Source: Thermococcus sp.
GTDB taxonomy: Archaea; Methanobacteriota_B; Thermococci; Thermococcales; Thermococcaceae
Assembly (NCBI RefSeq): GCF_027052235.1
Contig: NZ_JALUFF010000027.1
Coordinates: 1-64,000 of the forward strand
Length of the DNA stretch: 64,000 nucleotides
Direction: 5' to 3'
Part shown: positions 24,811 to 33,677 of the stretch, piece after piece
How the letters are laid out: each line of letters opens with the position of its first letter
How positions within the stretch are numbered: the first letter of the stretch is position 1
Notes under the pieces: model-generated
The model's input: only the letters and a program-made list of their open reading frames with translations
Told to the model about the DNA's origin: nothing
Database searches by the model: none
Translations under genes and position numbers: made by a program

Positions 24811-24967
24811 AAGTGTGGGCCGGGCACAGAGGCCCGCGTTCATCGCTCGCGCGGGTGGATGCTCCCGGCCCTGTGGGCTCGGCGTGAGCACGCTCCGCTC
24901 ACGGAACCCGATACCTCGCGGAGGCGGGTTGACCGAGCCCGTGCGAGGAGACGATTGTCCCCCCGCT
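24811..24967 (-). ncRNA. Tandem two-motif H/ACA guide RNA
   Basis: GC-rich minus-strand RNA in an otherwise empty gap. Motif 1 (24940-24872): closing stem GGGCTCGG/CCGAGCCC, left pocket of about nine bases, upper stem CTCCGC/GCGGAG, GA and TGA elements of a kink-turn above it, right pocket, then ACA directly after the closing stem. Motif 2 (24871-24814): stem GGGCCGGG/CCCGGCCC, pockets AGCATCCA and CCTCTGTG, upper stem CCCGCG/CGCGGG, a GA/TGA loop, then ACA. This is the standard archaeal pseudouridylation guide design, twice. A TATA-like TTTTTAAG at about 24990-24997 fits a start near 24967. The 5' and 3' ends are estimates, and the target uridines were not searched. Confidence 0.78.
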
Positions 24968-25003
24968 GTCGGCATTCTGTTCTGAGGTCTCTTCCTTAAA
25001 AAC

Positions 25004-25867
25004 TTAAGCCGTCGATATAAGTATTACACCAACGACCGCGAGGATAAGGCCCTCGAAGATGCGCCTGTTAGGCTTCTCCCTGAGGAGCAGAACAGCTAGA
25101 AGGGAGGCTATTATCGGGTTTATCGCCGAGACGGGTGCCGCTATGGGCGCCCCAACCAGTGCAACGGAGTAAACGAAGAGGTACTGTCCCACGACGAGAC
25201 CGAGAATGGAGGCACCCGTCAGCGATAGGACTTCCTTAAACCGCATGCTGATGACCTCCCGCCCATACCTCGGAAGGAAGAGGGAGATGCCAACAGCCCC
25301 GAATATCATCCTTAACCCCGCCAGCTGGAGGTTGGGGATGTAGGCCGTGAGGTACTGCATCAGGACTATAGCCACGCTCCAAGAGATTGGTGCAAGGAAC
25401 GCAAATATAAAACCCTTCCTGTCGGTGTTCTCTTCTTCCTCGGCGCGCTTGACGATGATTATGGCGAGCACAACTAGGATTGCCCCGATAACCACCTGGG
25501 GCTTGACCTGCTTTCCGAGAAAGAGCACCGCCCAGAGTATCGTCCACAGAGGGTATGTGGAGGTTATGGGGACGGTTCTTGAAACCCCCATCCTCTTGAG
25601 GGCATGGAAGTAGAAGTAGTCACCGATTACGAAGCCAAAAACCCCTGAGGTGAAGGCAAGGAGCAGCAATCGCGGGGGAAGCTTAAACGCCGACAGGTTA
25701 CCGGTTACATAAAACGTCAGGAGAAATATGCTTCCAGCAATGTATAGCCTGAAGATGTTGGCCCCTACAGGCGAAAGGTTTCGTAGGCCTATCCTGACGA
25801 GTATGGTTGCGGAGGCCCAGGAAAAGGCCGATATGAGGGCCAGAGTTACACCGAGTAGAGTGTTCAT
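25004..25867 (-). CDS. EamA/DMT family transporter
   Basis: 287-residue membrane protein with ten predicted helices arranged as two EamA repeats: one starting LLGVTLALISAFSWASATILVRIGLRNLSP, the other starting GFIFAFLAPISWSVAIVLMQYLTAYI. DMT-superfamily members export metabolites such as amino acids or take up small solutes; the substrate cannot be told. The central basic/acidic loop (VKRAEEEENTDRKG) separates the halves. A TTTTTTAAG box at about 25890-25898 lies 26 bases from the ATG and no ribosome site is seen, so the mRNA is probably leaderless. Confidence 0.9.
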   Translation of the reverse strand: MNTLLGVTLALISAFSWASATILVRIGLRNLSPVGANIFRLYIAGSIFLLTFYVTGNLSAFKLPPRLLLLAFTSGVFGFVIGDYFYFHALKRMGVSRTVPITSTYPLWTILWAVLFLGKQVKPQVVIGAILVVLAIIIVKRAEEEENTDRKGFIFAFLAPISWSVAIVLMQYLTAYIPNLQLAGLRMIFGAVGISLFLPRYGREVISMRFKEVLSLTGASILGLVVGQYLFVYSVALVGAPIAAPVSAINPIIASLLAVLLLREKPNRRIFEGLILAVVGVILISTA

Positions 25868-25957
25868 GGCTGTCCACTGGTGGAGAAGCTTAAAAAATTA
25901 GCGATTTAGCGTTTCGATGAGGATATGAAAAAAACTTAAACCGCGGAGTTTTTTCTT

Positions 25958-26021
25958 CCTTTGATGATGATCTCGGCAGTGCTGACGCAGGGATGATGAC
26001 GATCTTGAGTGCTGAAATTGA
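25958..26021 (+). ncRNA. C/D box guide RNA
   Basis: Plus-strand layout with all four boxes perfect: box C ATGATGA (25964-25970), 11-base guide, box D' CTGA (25982-25985), 7-base spacer, box C' ATGATGA (25993-25999), 12-base guide (26000-26011), box D CTGA (26012-26015). An AACTTAAAC box near 25932-25940 is at promoter distance. The RNA lies between two genes on the opposite strand, so it has its own promoter. It probably directs two 2'-O-methylations in rRNA or tRNA. Confidence 0.85.
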
Positions 26022-26031
26022 AAAAGAAGAG

Positions 26032-27693
26032 TCAGCGAAGGATTACGTTGAGTCTGCGGAGACTTATCGGAACGCCGTACTCCCTGGAAACCTCTCTGAT
26101 GATTCTGAGCACGGTCTCCCTGATGTCCTGCTTTATTTTTTCATCTGAGACGGCCGAGTACGCCCCGAACAGTCCTCCCACGTTCTCCTTCGCGAAGCTC
26201 GCTTCCATATCCACGTAAACGGTTCCACCCTGAACCTCATGGTTGAGTTTGAGCCACTTGAACGTTGCCCTCGGAATCAGTTTGAGCTCCGCGTGAACCC
26301 TGCTTTTGAGGGTCTCTATTGCGGGTTCTATCCTGCTCTTGAGGAGGGTCTGCTCGGCCTCCCTCTTCTTGGTTTCGGTCAGGTGGCTTAGCTCTTCAAT
26401 TCCAGCCTCTTTGAGGAGCTTTTCAACCTCCTTCTCAAGGAGTTCCTTCTTGGCAAGTATCTCAGCCGCTTTGGTGGATGTCACTGTCGGAGCTGTTGGT
26501 TTGATCTCTGGTTGAATCTCTATGAGCTCAACATCAATTCTATGGACGGAGATGTAACGGGCGATCGTCCGGCCGAGCTCTCTGGCATGTCTGGTTAGAA
26601 TAGTCCTTATCATCTTCTCTACGGAGGGTCTGTCAAGGGAACTTTCAACCGCAACCGCTAGATTGACTTCGAACTCCCTCCTGCCCCTCACGTCAAAGTA
26701 TGCCCTCGTTACCTTTATCCCCGCTTCCTCTATCTCCTGAACGACTGTTTTTGCAAAGTTGCTGAAGTAGGGCCATACATCCTCAAGGACGGAGAGCCTT
26801 ATTCTGCCATCGGCCGTGACGTTACCCTCTTTTTTCTTCTCCGTTTCCACTATCTCCTGAGGTTTGACCTCCCGACCGTTTATGACCACGCTGATGTCCC
26901 TGAGGATTGGCTTGACCTCCGCTTCTCTGAGGAGAACCGGGGCGTGCTTGCTGACTATGTGGAACACCCTCTTTTCGGCTATCTCAATCTCCCTCTTGTT
27001 CCCGCTCTCGGAGGTTCCGTAGACCCTGACGTTGAGGTAAACGACGCCCTCGCCAACGTTAGCGTCGAACTCTATTTTCCATATTCTAAGGCCCTTTATC
27101 CTCTGGGACTCTTTGATTATGTTCTCGGCGTATTTCTGGAAAGCGCTCTCGGGAAGCGTTCCGCCGGTAAAGTTGACGATGACCTCCGGCTTTTTGGGGA
27201 CTGGCTGGGCCGGTTGAGGGGCCGGTTTGGGTGCAGGCGCGACGGGCTTTGGTTTCACCTCGGGGGGCTTCACTTCAGGTTTTGGAGGAGCTACTTTTGA
27301 GACCTCTAGATTTTCCCCGAAGAGCTCTGAGAGCTGAACCTTTGGTGTCTCGGAATATGCTTCGAGGTTCTCGGCCACTGACATCTTGAGTTCTATCTCA
27401 TCCAGGGCGTAGACATCAACGACCATCGGGTTTGAAAGAATGGATTTGAAGAGTTCAACGGCATCGGCCCCGATGAGCGTCTGCCCGCTGTCTAGGAGAA
27501 GGCATTCGGCCGCCAGAACCTTTGTCCTATCGAAGAGCACGGTTAGGTAGTACTTTCCTCTGCTGTCCTTTGCGAAGGCCTTAAGAAAAGCCCCACTGCC
27601 CTTTGAAAGGGCCTCGCTTACGAGCTTCGCCAGTTCCTCCCTTGAGGTTATGACCACATTTTCTGAGAGGGGGGCCTTGTCCGGTAGCTGCAT
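26032..27693 (-). CDS. Large conserved protein of unknown function (possibly DUF2226)
   Basis: 553 residues, no signal peptide or membrane helix. The N-terminal 130 residues (VVITSREELAKLVSEALSKGSGAFLKAFAKDSRGKYYLTVLFD) form a compact domain resembling DUF2226; this assignment is tentative. Then comes a Pro/Lys-rich linker (PKPEVKPPEVKPKPVAPAPKP region) and a long C-terminal part with repeated alpha/beta units (FDANVGEGVVYLNVRV, FDVRGRREFEVNLAV, HEVQGGTVYVDMEA) that look like three related modules. ATG 27693 follows GGTGATGGCG; ATG 27705 is an alternative. It diverges from the RCK-DHH gene. Possibly a scaffold; no catalytic residues recognised. Confidence 0.65.
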   Translation of the reverse strand: MQLPDKAPLSENVVITSREELAKLVSEALSKGSGAFLKAFAKDSRGKYYLTVLFDRTKVLAAECLLLDSGQTLIGADAVELFKSILSNPMVVDVYALDEIELKMSVAENLEAYSETPKVQLSELFGENLEVSKVAPPKPEVKPPEVKPKPVAPAPKPAPQPAQPVPKKPEVIVNFTGGTLPESAFQKYAENIIKESQRIKGLRIWKIEFDANVGEGVVYLNVRVYGTSESGNKREIEIAEKRVFHIVSKHAPVLLREAEVKPILRDISVVINGREVKPQEIVETEKKKEGNVTADGRIRLSVLEDVWPYFSNFAKTVVQEIEEAGIKVTRAYFDVRGRREFEVNLAVAVESSLDRPSVEKMIRTILTRHARELGRTIARYISVHRIDVELIEIQPEIKPTAPTVTSTKAAEILAKKELLEKEVEKLLKEAGIEELSHLTETKKREAEQTLLKSRIEPAIETLKSRVHAELKLIPRATFKWLKLNHEVQGGTVYVDMEASFAKENVGGLFGAYSAVSDEKIKQDIRETVLRIIREVSREYGVPISLRRLNVILR

Positions 27694-27814
27694 CGCCATC
27701 ACCATTAGCTATATATATCCCTGTCGAAATAGAGAAATCTGCAACTAAAGATTCCGCATATTGGTATATCAGAGCCTATATTTAAACATTGTTGTGCAAA
27801 TCAAGGTGGTGCTC

Positions 27815-29278
27815 ATGAGGGTGCTCATCCTCGGTGGCGGTATCATAGGTCGCTCAATAGCTGAGGCCCTTAAGGGGGAGTTCGATGTTACCATCGTTGA
27901 AAGGGATGAACTCAGGGCCAAATCCCTCGAAGAAGGTGGTTTTCGTGTTGTCCACGGTGACTTCTCCTACACTGCCACACTTCTCAAAGCGGGCATAGAG
28001 AACGTGGATCTTGTGATAATAACGACTGCTGACCTCAACACAATAAAAAAGACCATCTACGTTATACGGACTAACAACAAGGACGTCCCAATACTCACTG
28101 TTCTTCCGGATGGTGTTACGCTCGATGAGCTGAGAAGACAGCTTTTGGAGGAGTTCGAGTCAGATGTGAGGGTTGATTATGGAATATCCCCCAGAATGGC
28201 CCTCAGGGAGGCTATGATAAGGACTGTCGAGATGATTGGAGAACGGAAGAACGTCAACCTACTCATAAAGCACCTCAAAGCCCTCCGCGAAAAGGGGGAC
28301 TCCCTCCTCATAGTGATGCACGACAATCCTGATCCAGACTCAATAGCGAGCGCCGCCGGGCTTGGCCTCATAGCCCAGACCCTCGGCTTCAAGACGAAGA
28401 TAGTCTACGGCGGTGAGATAACCCACCACGAAAACAGGGCCTTTGTGAACCTTCTCGGTATCGAGCTCATGAAGGTCTCGCGGGGTTCATACGAGCTCAA
28501 GCGCTACCCATTCATAGCCCTTGTGGACTGCCAGCCAAACGGCAACATAACAATCCTTGAGAAGTCCGACTACGAGAAGATACAGGTGGTTATAGATCAT
28601 CATCAAATTCTTCAGAATCTTTCGGATTACATACCGAGGGGTGCCTTCCTCGACATACGCCCTGACGTTAACTCCTCCTCCGCAATAATAGTTGAGTACC
28701 TTAGGGGGCTTAACCTCGAAGTTACCCCTCTGCTTGCAACTGCCCTTTTCTACGGCATCTACGTTGACACCAAGAAGTTCTCCAAGCTCAGCCACGTTGA
28801 CCTTAAGGCCATCGAGTACCTTGCGGGTAAGGTTGATTACGAGCTACTCGATAAGATTGAACACCCGGATATAAGCACCGAAACCGCCGAGGTGCTGGCC
28901 AAGGCGATACTCCACAGAAGGATTTACAAAAACATAGTGATAAGCAACGTTGGTTTTATAACAAACAGAGACGCATTAGCGGAGGCCGCTGATTTTCTCC
29001 TCAGGCTTGAGGGAATAAATACCGTCCTTGTCTTCGGTATAGTTGACGACAGCATTGAGATATCCGCGAGAACCCGGGACGTAAGGGTGAACATAGGGGC
29101 GGTGATGAGGGAGGCCTTCGGTGAAATGGGCAGCGGCGGAGGCCATGCCCGCGCTGGGGGAGCGAGGATAAGACTTGGAATATTCACCCTTGCGAAGGAC
29201 AAAAACTCCCTTCTCCGGCTTGTGGAGGAGGCGATAACGGAGAAGTTCCTTGAGGCACTAAAGGTAAAGGAGGGCTAA
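27815..29278 (+). CDS. RCK (TrkA-N) domain fused to DHH-DHHA1 phosphodiesterase
   Basis: 487 residues. Residues 1-135 are an NAD(H)-binding RCK/TrkA-N domain (LILGGGIIGRSIAEAL, then FDVTIVERDE and VDLVIITTAD). The rest is a DHH phosphoesterase with HDNPDPDS (169-176), VDCQPNG, VIDHHQIL and a DHHA1 domain ending GSGGGHARAGGARIRLG. The family includes nanoRNases and c-di-AMP phosphodiesterases; the link to a K+-channel-type domain makes a cyclic-dinucleotide or osmotic role attractive, but this is inference. ATG 27815 follows AAGGTGGTG with a TATA box (TATATTTAAA) at about 27777-27786, so the longer frame from 27761 is unlikely. Confidence 0.88.
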   Translation: MRVLILGGGIIGRSIAEALKGEFDVTIVERDELRAKSLEEGGFRVVHGDFSYTATLLKAGIENVDLVIITTADLNTIKKTIYVIRTNNKDVPILTVLPDGVTLDELRRQLLEEFESDVRVDYGISPRMALREAMIRTVEMIGERKNVNLLIKHLKALREKGDSLLIVMHDNPDPDSIASAAGLGLIAQTLGFKTKIVYGGEITHHENRAFVNLLGIELMKVSRGSYELKRYPFIALVDCQPNGNITILEKSDYEKIQVVIDHHQILQNLSDYIPRGAFLDIRPDVNSSSAIIVEYLRGLNLEVTPLLATALFYGIYVDTKKFSKLSHVDLKAIEYLAGKVDYELLDKIEHPDISTETAEVLAKAILHRRIYKNIVISNVGFITNRDALAEAADFLLRLEGINTVLVFGIVDDSIEISARTRDVRVNIGAVMREAFGEMGSGGGHARAGGARIRLGIFTLAKDKNSLLRLVEEAITEKFLEALKVKEG

Positions 29279-29286
29279 TCCTCCTT
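29267..29286. terminator. Hairpin spanning two convergent stop codons
   Basis: AAGGAGG and CCTCCTT, six bases apart, form a perfect inverted repeat across the overlapping stops of the RCK-DHH gene (TAA 29276-29278) and the PRC-barrel gene (TAG 29277-29275). It probably ends transcription from both sides. Confidence 0.45.
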
Positions 29287-29484
29287 GGCCCTCACGAGGA
29301 CGATGTCGCCTATGGCAGTCACCCTGTCATAGGGTATGCCCACCTTTTCTCCGGGCAGGACGAGGGCCAGTACCTTTCCCTCTCCCCTGTCGATCTGAAT
29401 TAAGACCTCGTCAACGTAGCCAACGTAGTAGCCCTTGGTGTTGTAAATCTGCTTGCCGTAGAGCTTCGAAAGGCGCATCACCAT
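29275..29484 (-). CDS. PRC-barrel domain protein
   Basis: 69-residue protein that is almost entirely one PRC-barrel (RLSKLYGKQIYNTKGYYVGYVDEVLIQIDRGEGKVLALVLPGEKVGIPYDRVTAIGDIVLV region). These small beta-barrels occur in photosynthetic reaction centres, RimM and archaeal CdvA, and usually act as protein-protein modules. The ATG at 29484 follows GGTGATTGAA; a GTG (29493) and an ATG (29478) are alternatives. Its stop overlaps the stop of the convergent RCK-DHH gene. The gene downstream of its promoter side is a membrane protein on the same strand, but a 25-base gap separates them. Confidence 0.88.
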   Translation of the reverse strand: MVMRLSKLYGKQIYNTKGYYVGYVDEVLIQIDRGEGKVLALVLPGEKVGIPYDRVTAIGDIVLVRAKED

Positions 29485-29518
29485 TTCAATCACCGGATTT
29501 GGTTATCGGTGGACGTAT

Positions 29519-30037
29519 TTAAGCGTTGTCTTTCCCGATGGAGCGAAACTTCTCAAAGCCCCACCTGCCCAGCGAGGCGAAGAAGGACAGCGTTAGGGCC
29601 ATCCCCGAAAAGACCACGATGGCGTGGATTCCGCCCTCAACGGCCTGTATCGGTCCGTAGAACTTCAGGATGAGAAGGGAGAGCGCGAAACCCCCCGTGT
29701 AGTCGGCCGGAACGAGTGCAACGTCCTTCAGGCTGGATGGTTTTATTAACAGCATCAAAACCGTAACGAAGGCCAAGAAGAACCTCGCATTCCCGATTCC
29801 CCACCTTCCCCAGAGGAGGCCCAGGGTAAGTGTAACGGCCAGACCGAGGAGAAACGCGAGGGATGATGCGGTAAACTTCTCCTCAACCCTACTTCCCGCG
29901 AAGGCTCCGGCTACGGCACCGAGGGGGATGGCGTAAAGGAAGAGCTCGTTCTCGAAGGAGTCGTAGGAGAAAACCACGAGAAGGAAGCCCAGAAAGGCGC
30001 CGAGGCCGGCTACTGCAACGACTCCCCTCCAGTTCAT
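29519..30037 (-). CDS. Membrane protein of unknown function
   Basis: 172-residue integral membrane protein with about five helices ([83 protein letters not shown]). No family was recognised. Its ATG overlaps the stop of the riboflavin kinase gene (ATGA), so the two are translationally coupled and it is the last gene of the translin-EndoV-RibK operon. A link with flavin transport is conceivable only from position. Confidence 0.75.
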   Translation of the reverse strand: MNWRGVVAVAGLGAFLGFLLVVFSYDSFENELFLYAIPLGAVAGAFAGSRVEEKFTASSLAFLLGLAVTLTLGLLWGRWGIGNARFFLAFVTVLMLLIKPSSLKDVALVPADYTGGFALSLLILKFYGPIQAVEGGIHAIVVFSGMALTLSFFASLGRWGFEKFRSIGKDNA

Positions 30038-30672
30038 TCCCTAACGACCTCCAGTCTAACCCTGTCCCCGTCCTTAAGGCCGAGCCTCTCCCTGAGGTTT
30101 ATCGGGGCTATTACCTCAGCTATCTTGGGGGGATGGACAGTCCTTGAAGGTATAACTATCGCCCCTTCAACGCCATCTATTCTGACCCTATAGGCCTTGA
30201 CGTCCCCGAAGGTTCTCCCGTCTTTGACAAATCCTGGGAGTATCACCGGCCTGACGTTGCAGAGGGCGTCGAACACGGTCTTTGGGAAGAGAACCCTGAC
30301 GTTTAGCGTCCCCGGGTAGGGATCAAAGCCGAGGTATTCCCTTATGAGCGGGGCGTAGAGCTTAACGTAGTAGGCCCCCTCTCCGAGACCCGAGACGACC
30401 TCCCCTATTATCACACCCCCGGATATTGCCTCGGTTATCTCCTCGCACAGCTCCTCAAGGAAGCGGGCGCCCTCGGCTGTTACCTCGACGAGCGTCCTCT
30501 TTCCCCGGCTTTCCCTCCTCAAGAGGCCTTCCTTTTCCATCTCCCTGAGGAGCCTCAGAACCGTCTGTGGGGATGTTCCAAGCTCCCCCGCGAGCTCCCT
30601 CACGGTTACCGGTGTCATCTTTCCGAGTGCGCCCCTCTTTGCAAGGCTGATAAGTAGGAGTATCTTTCTCAT
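30034..30672 (-). CDS. ribK: CTP-dependent riboflavin kinase with N-terminal HTH
   Basis: 212-residue archaeal RibK, which phosphorylates riboflavin to FMN using CTP in place of ATP. Residues 1-75 are a winged helix ([32 protein letters not shown]), and residues 87-212 the kinase beta-barrel with [36 protein letters not shown] and [30 protein letters not shown]. Fusion to a DNA-binding domain is common in the family and suggests autoregulation by flavin. Start overlaps the stop of the endonuclease V gene (ATGA) with GGTGAGAAG upstream; the end overlaps the next membrane gene in the same manner. Confidence 0.95.
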   Translation of the reverse strand: MRKILLLISLAKRGALGKMTPVTVRELAGELGTSPQTVLRLLREMEKEGLLRRESRGKRTLVEVTAEGARFLEELCEEITEAISGGVIIGEVVSGLGEGAYYVKLYAPLIREYLGFDPYPGTLNVRVLFPKTVFDALCNVRPVILPGFVKDGRTFGDVKAYRVRIDGVEGAIVIPSRTVHPPKIAEVIAPINLRERLGLKDGDRVRLEVVRE

Positions 30673-31232
30673 CTTCTCACCCTCGAAAGTCTGTCTGCGA
30701 GCCTCAGCGGTCTCGGGTAGCCCCTCACCTCCAAAGACTCGACGATTTTTACTGCTGACTCCAAGTCAACGAGATGCCCAGCGCTTACATAAGCTTTTCC
30801 CACCCTCACGTACAGCTCCCGGGAAACCCCTCGGAGGGGCCTCTTTGCGACGCCTATCGTGGGCTTTTTGAGAACCAGCCCAACATGGCTGGCTAAGCCG
30901 TATCCCCTGGGATGGGCCTTCCCGTGTCCCTCAACAAGGAGGACGTCGAACTTCTCCCTGAGGACTACCCTGAGAATTGGGCCGGTCTCGCGGATGAAGA
31001 AGAAGGTGGGAACGTAGGGGTAGCCAACTTTAACCTTTGCAGTCCTTGTCTTCAGCGGTTCGCATTCGGGGAATGAGCAGAGAACGAAGGCTGGAAAGGC
31101 CATGTCCCCTCTGTAGGAGACGTCAACTGCACCGACTCTCTTCACTTTCCCTACCGGGAGCGGTCTTTCCACAACTCTCCCGGCGAGCTTTCTCTGTATC
31201 TCGGCTATTAGTCTCAGCTTCTCCTCTGTCAT
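30669..31232 (-). CDS. nfi: Endonuclease V
   Basis: 187-residue deoxyinosine-specific endonuclease that nicks DNA one base 3' of hypoxanthine, repairing deaminated adenine, which is important at high temperature. Metal-site regions are visible: D37 in VGAVDVSY, E82 in FIRETGP, and the EGHGKAHPR block (101-109). [12 protein letters not shown] is the protein wedge region. ATG 31232 is chosen (GGAG immediately before it), since the longer frame from 31274 would run into the translin gene. It lies between the translin-like and RibK genes in one operon. Confidence 0.93.
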   Translation of the reverse strand: MTEEKLRLIAEIQRKLAGRVVERPLPVGKVKRVGAVDVSYRGDMAFPAFVLCSFPECEPLKTRTAKVKVGYPYVPTFFFIRETGPILRVVLREKFDVLLVEGHGKAHPRGYGLASHVGLVLKKPTIGVAKRPLRGVSRELYVRVGKAYVSAGHLVDLESAVKIVESLEVRGYPRPLRLADRLSRVRR

Positions 31233-31245
31233 CTCCAGAAGTCCC

Positions 31246-31869
31246 CTAGCTGAGTCTCTCCATGAGGCCCTCAAGCATTTCCTCCAGCTCGTTTCCCAGC
31301 TTAGCCCTCGTCAAGTCCTCCAGGGTTCTCTCAAGGACGTATCTTGCCTGGTCCTGCTTCTGCCGGATGTTCACGAGCCCCTTGGGGTATTCGAGGGTCA
31401 TCAGGGCGTTGTAGGTTCTCTCCATCTCGCGGTATGCCCTCTCGGCCCCATCTAAATCGCTCTCAAGGAGGCGGAGGAGGAAGTGGCGCCTCAGCTCTCC
31501 GATGAAGTCCCCTATCCCGAGGGCGTAGTCGGCCTTTGGAACGCCCAGTTCATCCGGAGTCGGATACGGCCTGCCTGTGACGTAGCTCAAGAAGAGCGCC
31601 GACTCGACGTACTCCTGGTGTGCACTTTGCACGTAGCCGGTGTAGTAGAGGTCCGGGTGCTCCTTCAGCTTCTCCCTGAGTTCCTTCACCCTCTCCCCGG
31701 CGTTCCTAAACCTTTCTTCAGCTTTCTCAACTTCTCCTCTGTGGAGGGCCTTTATCGTGTCCCCGCTGAGCCTTATGATTTCCCGCGTCAGCTTGAGGGC
31801 CTCCTCCCTGAGAGAATCCTTTTCATCGAGCTCGGCTCTTATGGCCTCGACTATCTCCTCTATCTCCAA
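31246..31869 (-). CDS. Translin family protein
   Basis: 207-residue all-helical protein of the translin/TRAX superfamily (archaeal COG2178). Diagnostic blocks are [22 protein letters not shown] near the N-terminus, the [22 protein letters not shown] helix, [24 protein letters not shown] and the final [24 protein letters not shown]. Archaeal relatives bind and can cut small RNAs or single strands as octamers. The acidic triad of TRAX catalysis cannot be confirmed by eye. It starts with TTG, following GGTGATAGGTC, and is the first gene of the EndoV-RibK operon, directly downstream of a structured RNA. Confidence 0.88.
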   Translation of the reverse strand: MEIEEIVEAIRAELDEKDSLREEALKLTREIIRLSGDTIKALHRGEVEKAEERFRNAGERVKELREKLKEHPDLYYTGYVQSAHQEYVESALFLSYVTGRPYPTPDELGVPKADYALGIGDFIGELRRHFLLRLLESDLDGAERAYREMERTYNALMTLEYPKGLVNIRQKQDQARYVLERTLEDLTRAKLGNELEEMLEGLMERLS

Positions 31870-31906
31870 GACCTATCACCGCTTGAGGGTTGGAGGAGAA
31901 CCTTAA

Positions 31907-32057
31907 AAGTGTGGGCCCGGCCGATCCCCGGCCTTCATAGCCTGCCACCCGGCAGTCTCAGGCAGTCCGGAGGGCGGGCCCTGTCCGCCCGGCATCGTCG
32001 CACCCGCTCATCGACGGCTCAGCCCCCTCCCGGGCCCGGGCCACCGGGCGGGACCGT
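31907..32057 (-). ncRNA. GC-rich structured RNA, probable H/ACA guide
   Basis: Minus-strand GC-rich RNA between translin and SAM synthetase genes. The 3' half (31981-31910) has closing stem GGGCCCG/CGGGCCC, pockets, an upper stem GCCT/AGGC with GA and TGA kink-turn elements topped by CTGCC/GGCAG, then ACA right after the stem. The 5' half (32051-31982) closes with CCGCCCGG/CCGGGCGG and also ends in ACA, but its interior (CGTCG/CGACG hairpin) fits a guide pocket less well. A CCCTTAAAGG box at about 32078-32087 is a candidate promoter, and CTTTT follows the last ACA. It could instead be one of the uncharacterised high-GC RNAs known in Pyrococcus. Confidence 0.65.
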
Positions 32058-32197
32058 CATTGAAAATTTTTTGGCGGTGCCTTTAAGGGTTTCGATGTTA
32101 ATAACTCTCAGGAATGAGAGTGGGCTTTTCCTATGCCGAAAATTATATAAGATGACCGACTGAGCTGGTTCTGCTGAAAGGAAAGGTGGTGACGCTC

Positions 32198-33415
32198 ATG
32201 GCTGAAAAGGTAAGGAACATCGTCGTTGAGGAAATGGTAAGAACCCCGGTCGAGATGCAGAAGGTCGAGCTCGTTGAAAGGAAGGGAATAGGCCACCCCG
32301 ACAGCATAGCAGATGGCATCGCCGAGGCGGTAAGCAGGGCCCTCAGCAGGGAGTACATAAAGCGCTATGGAATCATCCTCCACCACAACACCGACCAGGT
32401 CGAGGTCGTTGGCGGAAGGGCCTACCCGAGGTTCGGCGGTGGGGAGGTCATAAAGCCCATCTACATCCTCCTCTCCGGAAGGGCCGTTGAGCTCGTTGAC
32501 AGGGAGCTCTTCCCGGTTCACGAGGTCGCCATAAAGGCCGCGAAGGAGTACCTCAAGAAGGCCGTCAGGCACCTCGACATCGAGAACCACGTCGTCATAG
32601 ACTCCCGCATAGGCCAGGGAAGCGTTGACCTCGTTGGGGTCTTTAACAAGGCCAGAGAGAACCCGATTCCGCTCGCGAACGACACGAGCTTCGGCGTCGG
32701 CTACGCACCGCTCAGCGAGACCGAGCGGATAGTCCTTGAGACGGAAAAGCTTCTCAACAGCGAGAAGTTCAAGAAGGAGTGGCCGGCAGTTGGTGAGGAC
32801 ATAAAGGTCATGGGCCTCAGGAAGGGCGACGAGATAGACCTCACTATCGCTGCCGCCATAGTTGACAGCGAGGTGGACAACCCCGATGACTACATGGCGG
32901 TTAAAGAGGCCATTCACGACGCAGCCTGGGAAATCGTGGAGGCACACACCGAGAGGCCGACGAAGGTTTACGTAAACACCGCCGACGACCCGAAGAACGG
33001 CATATACTACATCACAGTAACAGGAACCAGCGCGGAGGCTGGAGACGACGGTAGCGTTGGCAGAGGCAACCGCGTCAATGGGCTCATAACCCCGAACAGG
33101 CACATGAGTATGGAGGCAGCAGCCGGAAAGAACCCGGTTTCCCACGTCGGAAAGATATACAACATCCTCTCGATGCTAATAGCCAACGACATAGCCGAGC
33201 AGGTCGAGGGGGTTAAGGAGGTCTACGTCAGGATACTCAGCCAGATAGGCAAGCCCATTGACGAGCCTCTCGTTGCGAGCATCCAGATAATCCCCGAGAA
33301 GGACTACTCAATAGACGTCCTCGAAAAGCCAGCCTACGAGATAGCCGACGAGTGGCTGGCCAACATAACAAAGATACAGAAAATGATACTTGAGGACAAG
33401 ATAAGCGTCTTCTGA
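32198..33415 (+). CDS. mat: Archaeal S-adenosylmethionine synthetase
   Basis: 405-residue archaeal-type methionine adenosyltransferase, which makes SAM from ATP and methionine. It differs strongly from bacterial MetK; recognition rests on [72 protein letters not shown], and [49 protein letters not shown], all conserved in the COG1812 family. ATG 32198 follows GGTGGTGACGCTC; the frame from 32186 lacks support. It is a single-gene unit. Confidence 0.97.
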   Translation: MAEKVRNIVVEEMVRTPVEMQKVELVERKGIGHPDSIADGIAEAVSRALSREYIKRYGIILHHNTDQVEVVGGRAYPRFGGGEVIKPIYILLSGRAVELVDRELFPVHEVAIKAAKEYLKKAVRHLDIENHVVIDSRIGQGSVDLVGVFNKARENPIPLANDTSFGVGYAPLSETERIVLETEKLLNSEKFKKEWPAVGEDIKVMGLRKGDEIDLTIAAAIVDSEVDNPDDYMAVKEAIHDAAWEIVEAHTERPTKVYVNTADDPKNGIYYITVTGTSAEAGDDGSVGRGNRVNGLITPNRHMSMEAAAGKNPVSHVGKIYNILSMLIANDIAEQVEGVKEVYVRILSQIGKPIDEPLVASIQIIPEKDYSIDVLEKPAYEIADEWLANITKIQKMILEDKISVF

Positions 33416-33430
33416 CGCTTTTTTATTCCT

Positions 33431-33649
33431 TCACGAGGTTGCGCTGTGGTGCTGTTTTATTATCCTTATGAGCCTCGCTTCCTCGGCCATTACTGCAAAC
33501 CTCTCCTTCTTGACCTTTGAGAGCTTGTGGGCGACCTCCTTCCTCTGCTTCGCCATCCTCACAAGCCTTGCCTCCTCAAGGGTGAGGAGCTCCTTCCTCT
33601 TCTTCACGACCTCAAGGCGCCTCTTCAGTATTGACTTAACCCTCTCCAT
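33431..33649 (-). CDS. Small basic coiled-coil protein with internal repeat
   Basis: 72-residue, highly charged, lysine/arginine-rich helical protein. The segment EEARLVRMAKQRKE near residue 28 recurs as EEARLIRIIKQHHS near the C-terminus, so the protein is a short helical duplication. ATG 33649 has AGGTGGAG just upstream, and a palindromic TATA box (33678-33693) lies at promoter distance, which supports a real gene. Its basic charge suggests nucleic-acid or ribosome binding; nothing more can be said. Confidence 0.6.
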   Translation of the reverse strand: MERVKSILKRRLEVVKKRKELLTLEEARLVRMAKQRKEVAHKLSKVKKERFAVMAEEARLIRIIKQHHSATS

Positions 33650-33677
33650 GGGCTCCACCTAACTATTAGGTGCTCCT

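Noticed and set aside
24811-24985. Small protein-coding frames in the GC-rich gap
   Set aside because: Frames on both strands lack ribosome sites, and the paired stems with ACA boxes explain the sequence better.
31907-32057. RNase P RNA or SRP RNA as identity of the GC-rich RNA
   Set aside because: It is about 150 bases, much too short, and the conserved RNase P and SRP core sequences were not seen.
32108-33145. 345-residue minus-strand frame opposite the SAM synthetase gene
   Set aside because: It is antisense to a highly conserved enzyme and has no recognisable domain or start signal.
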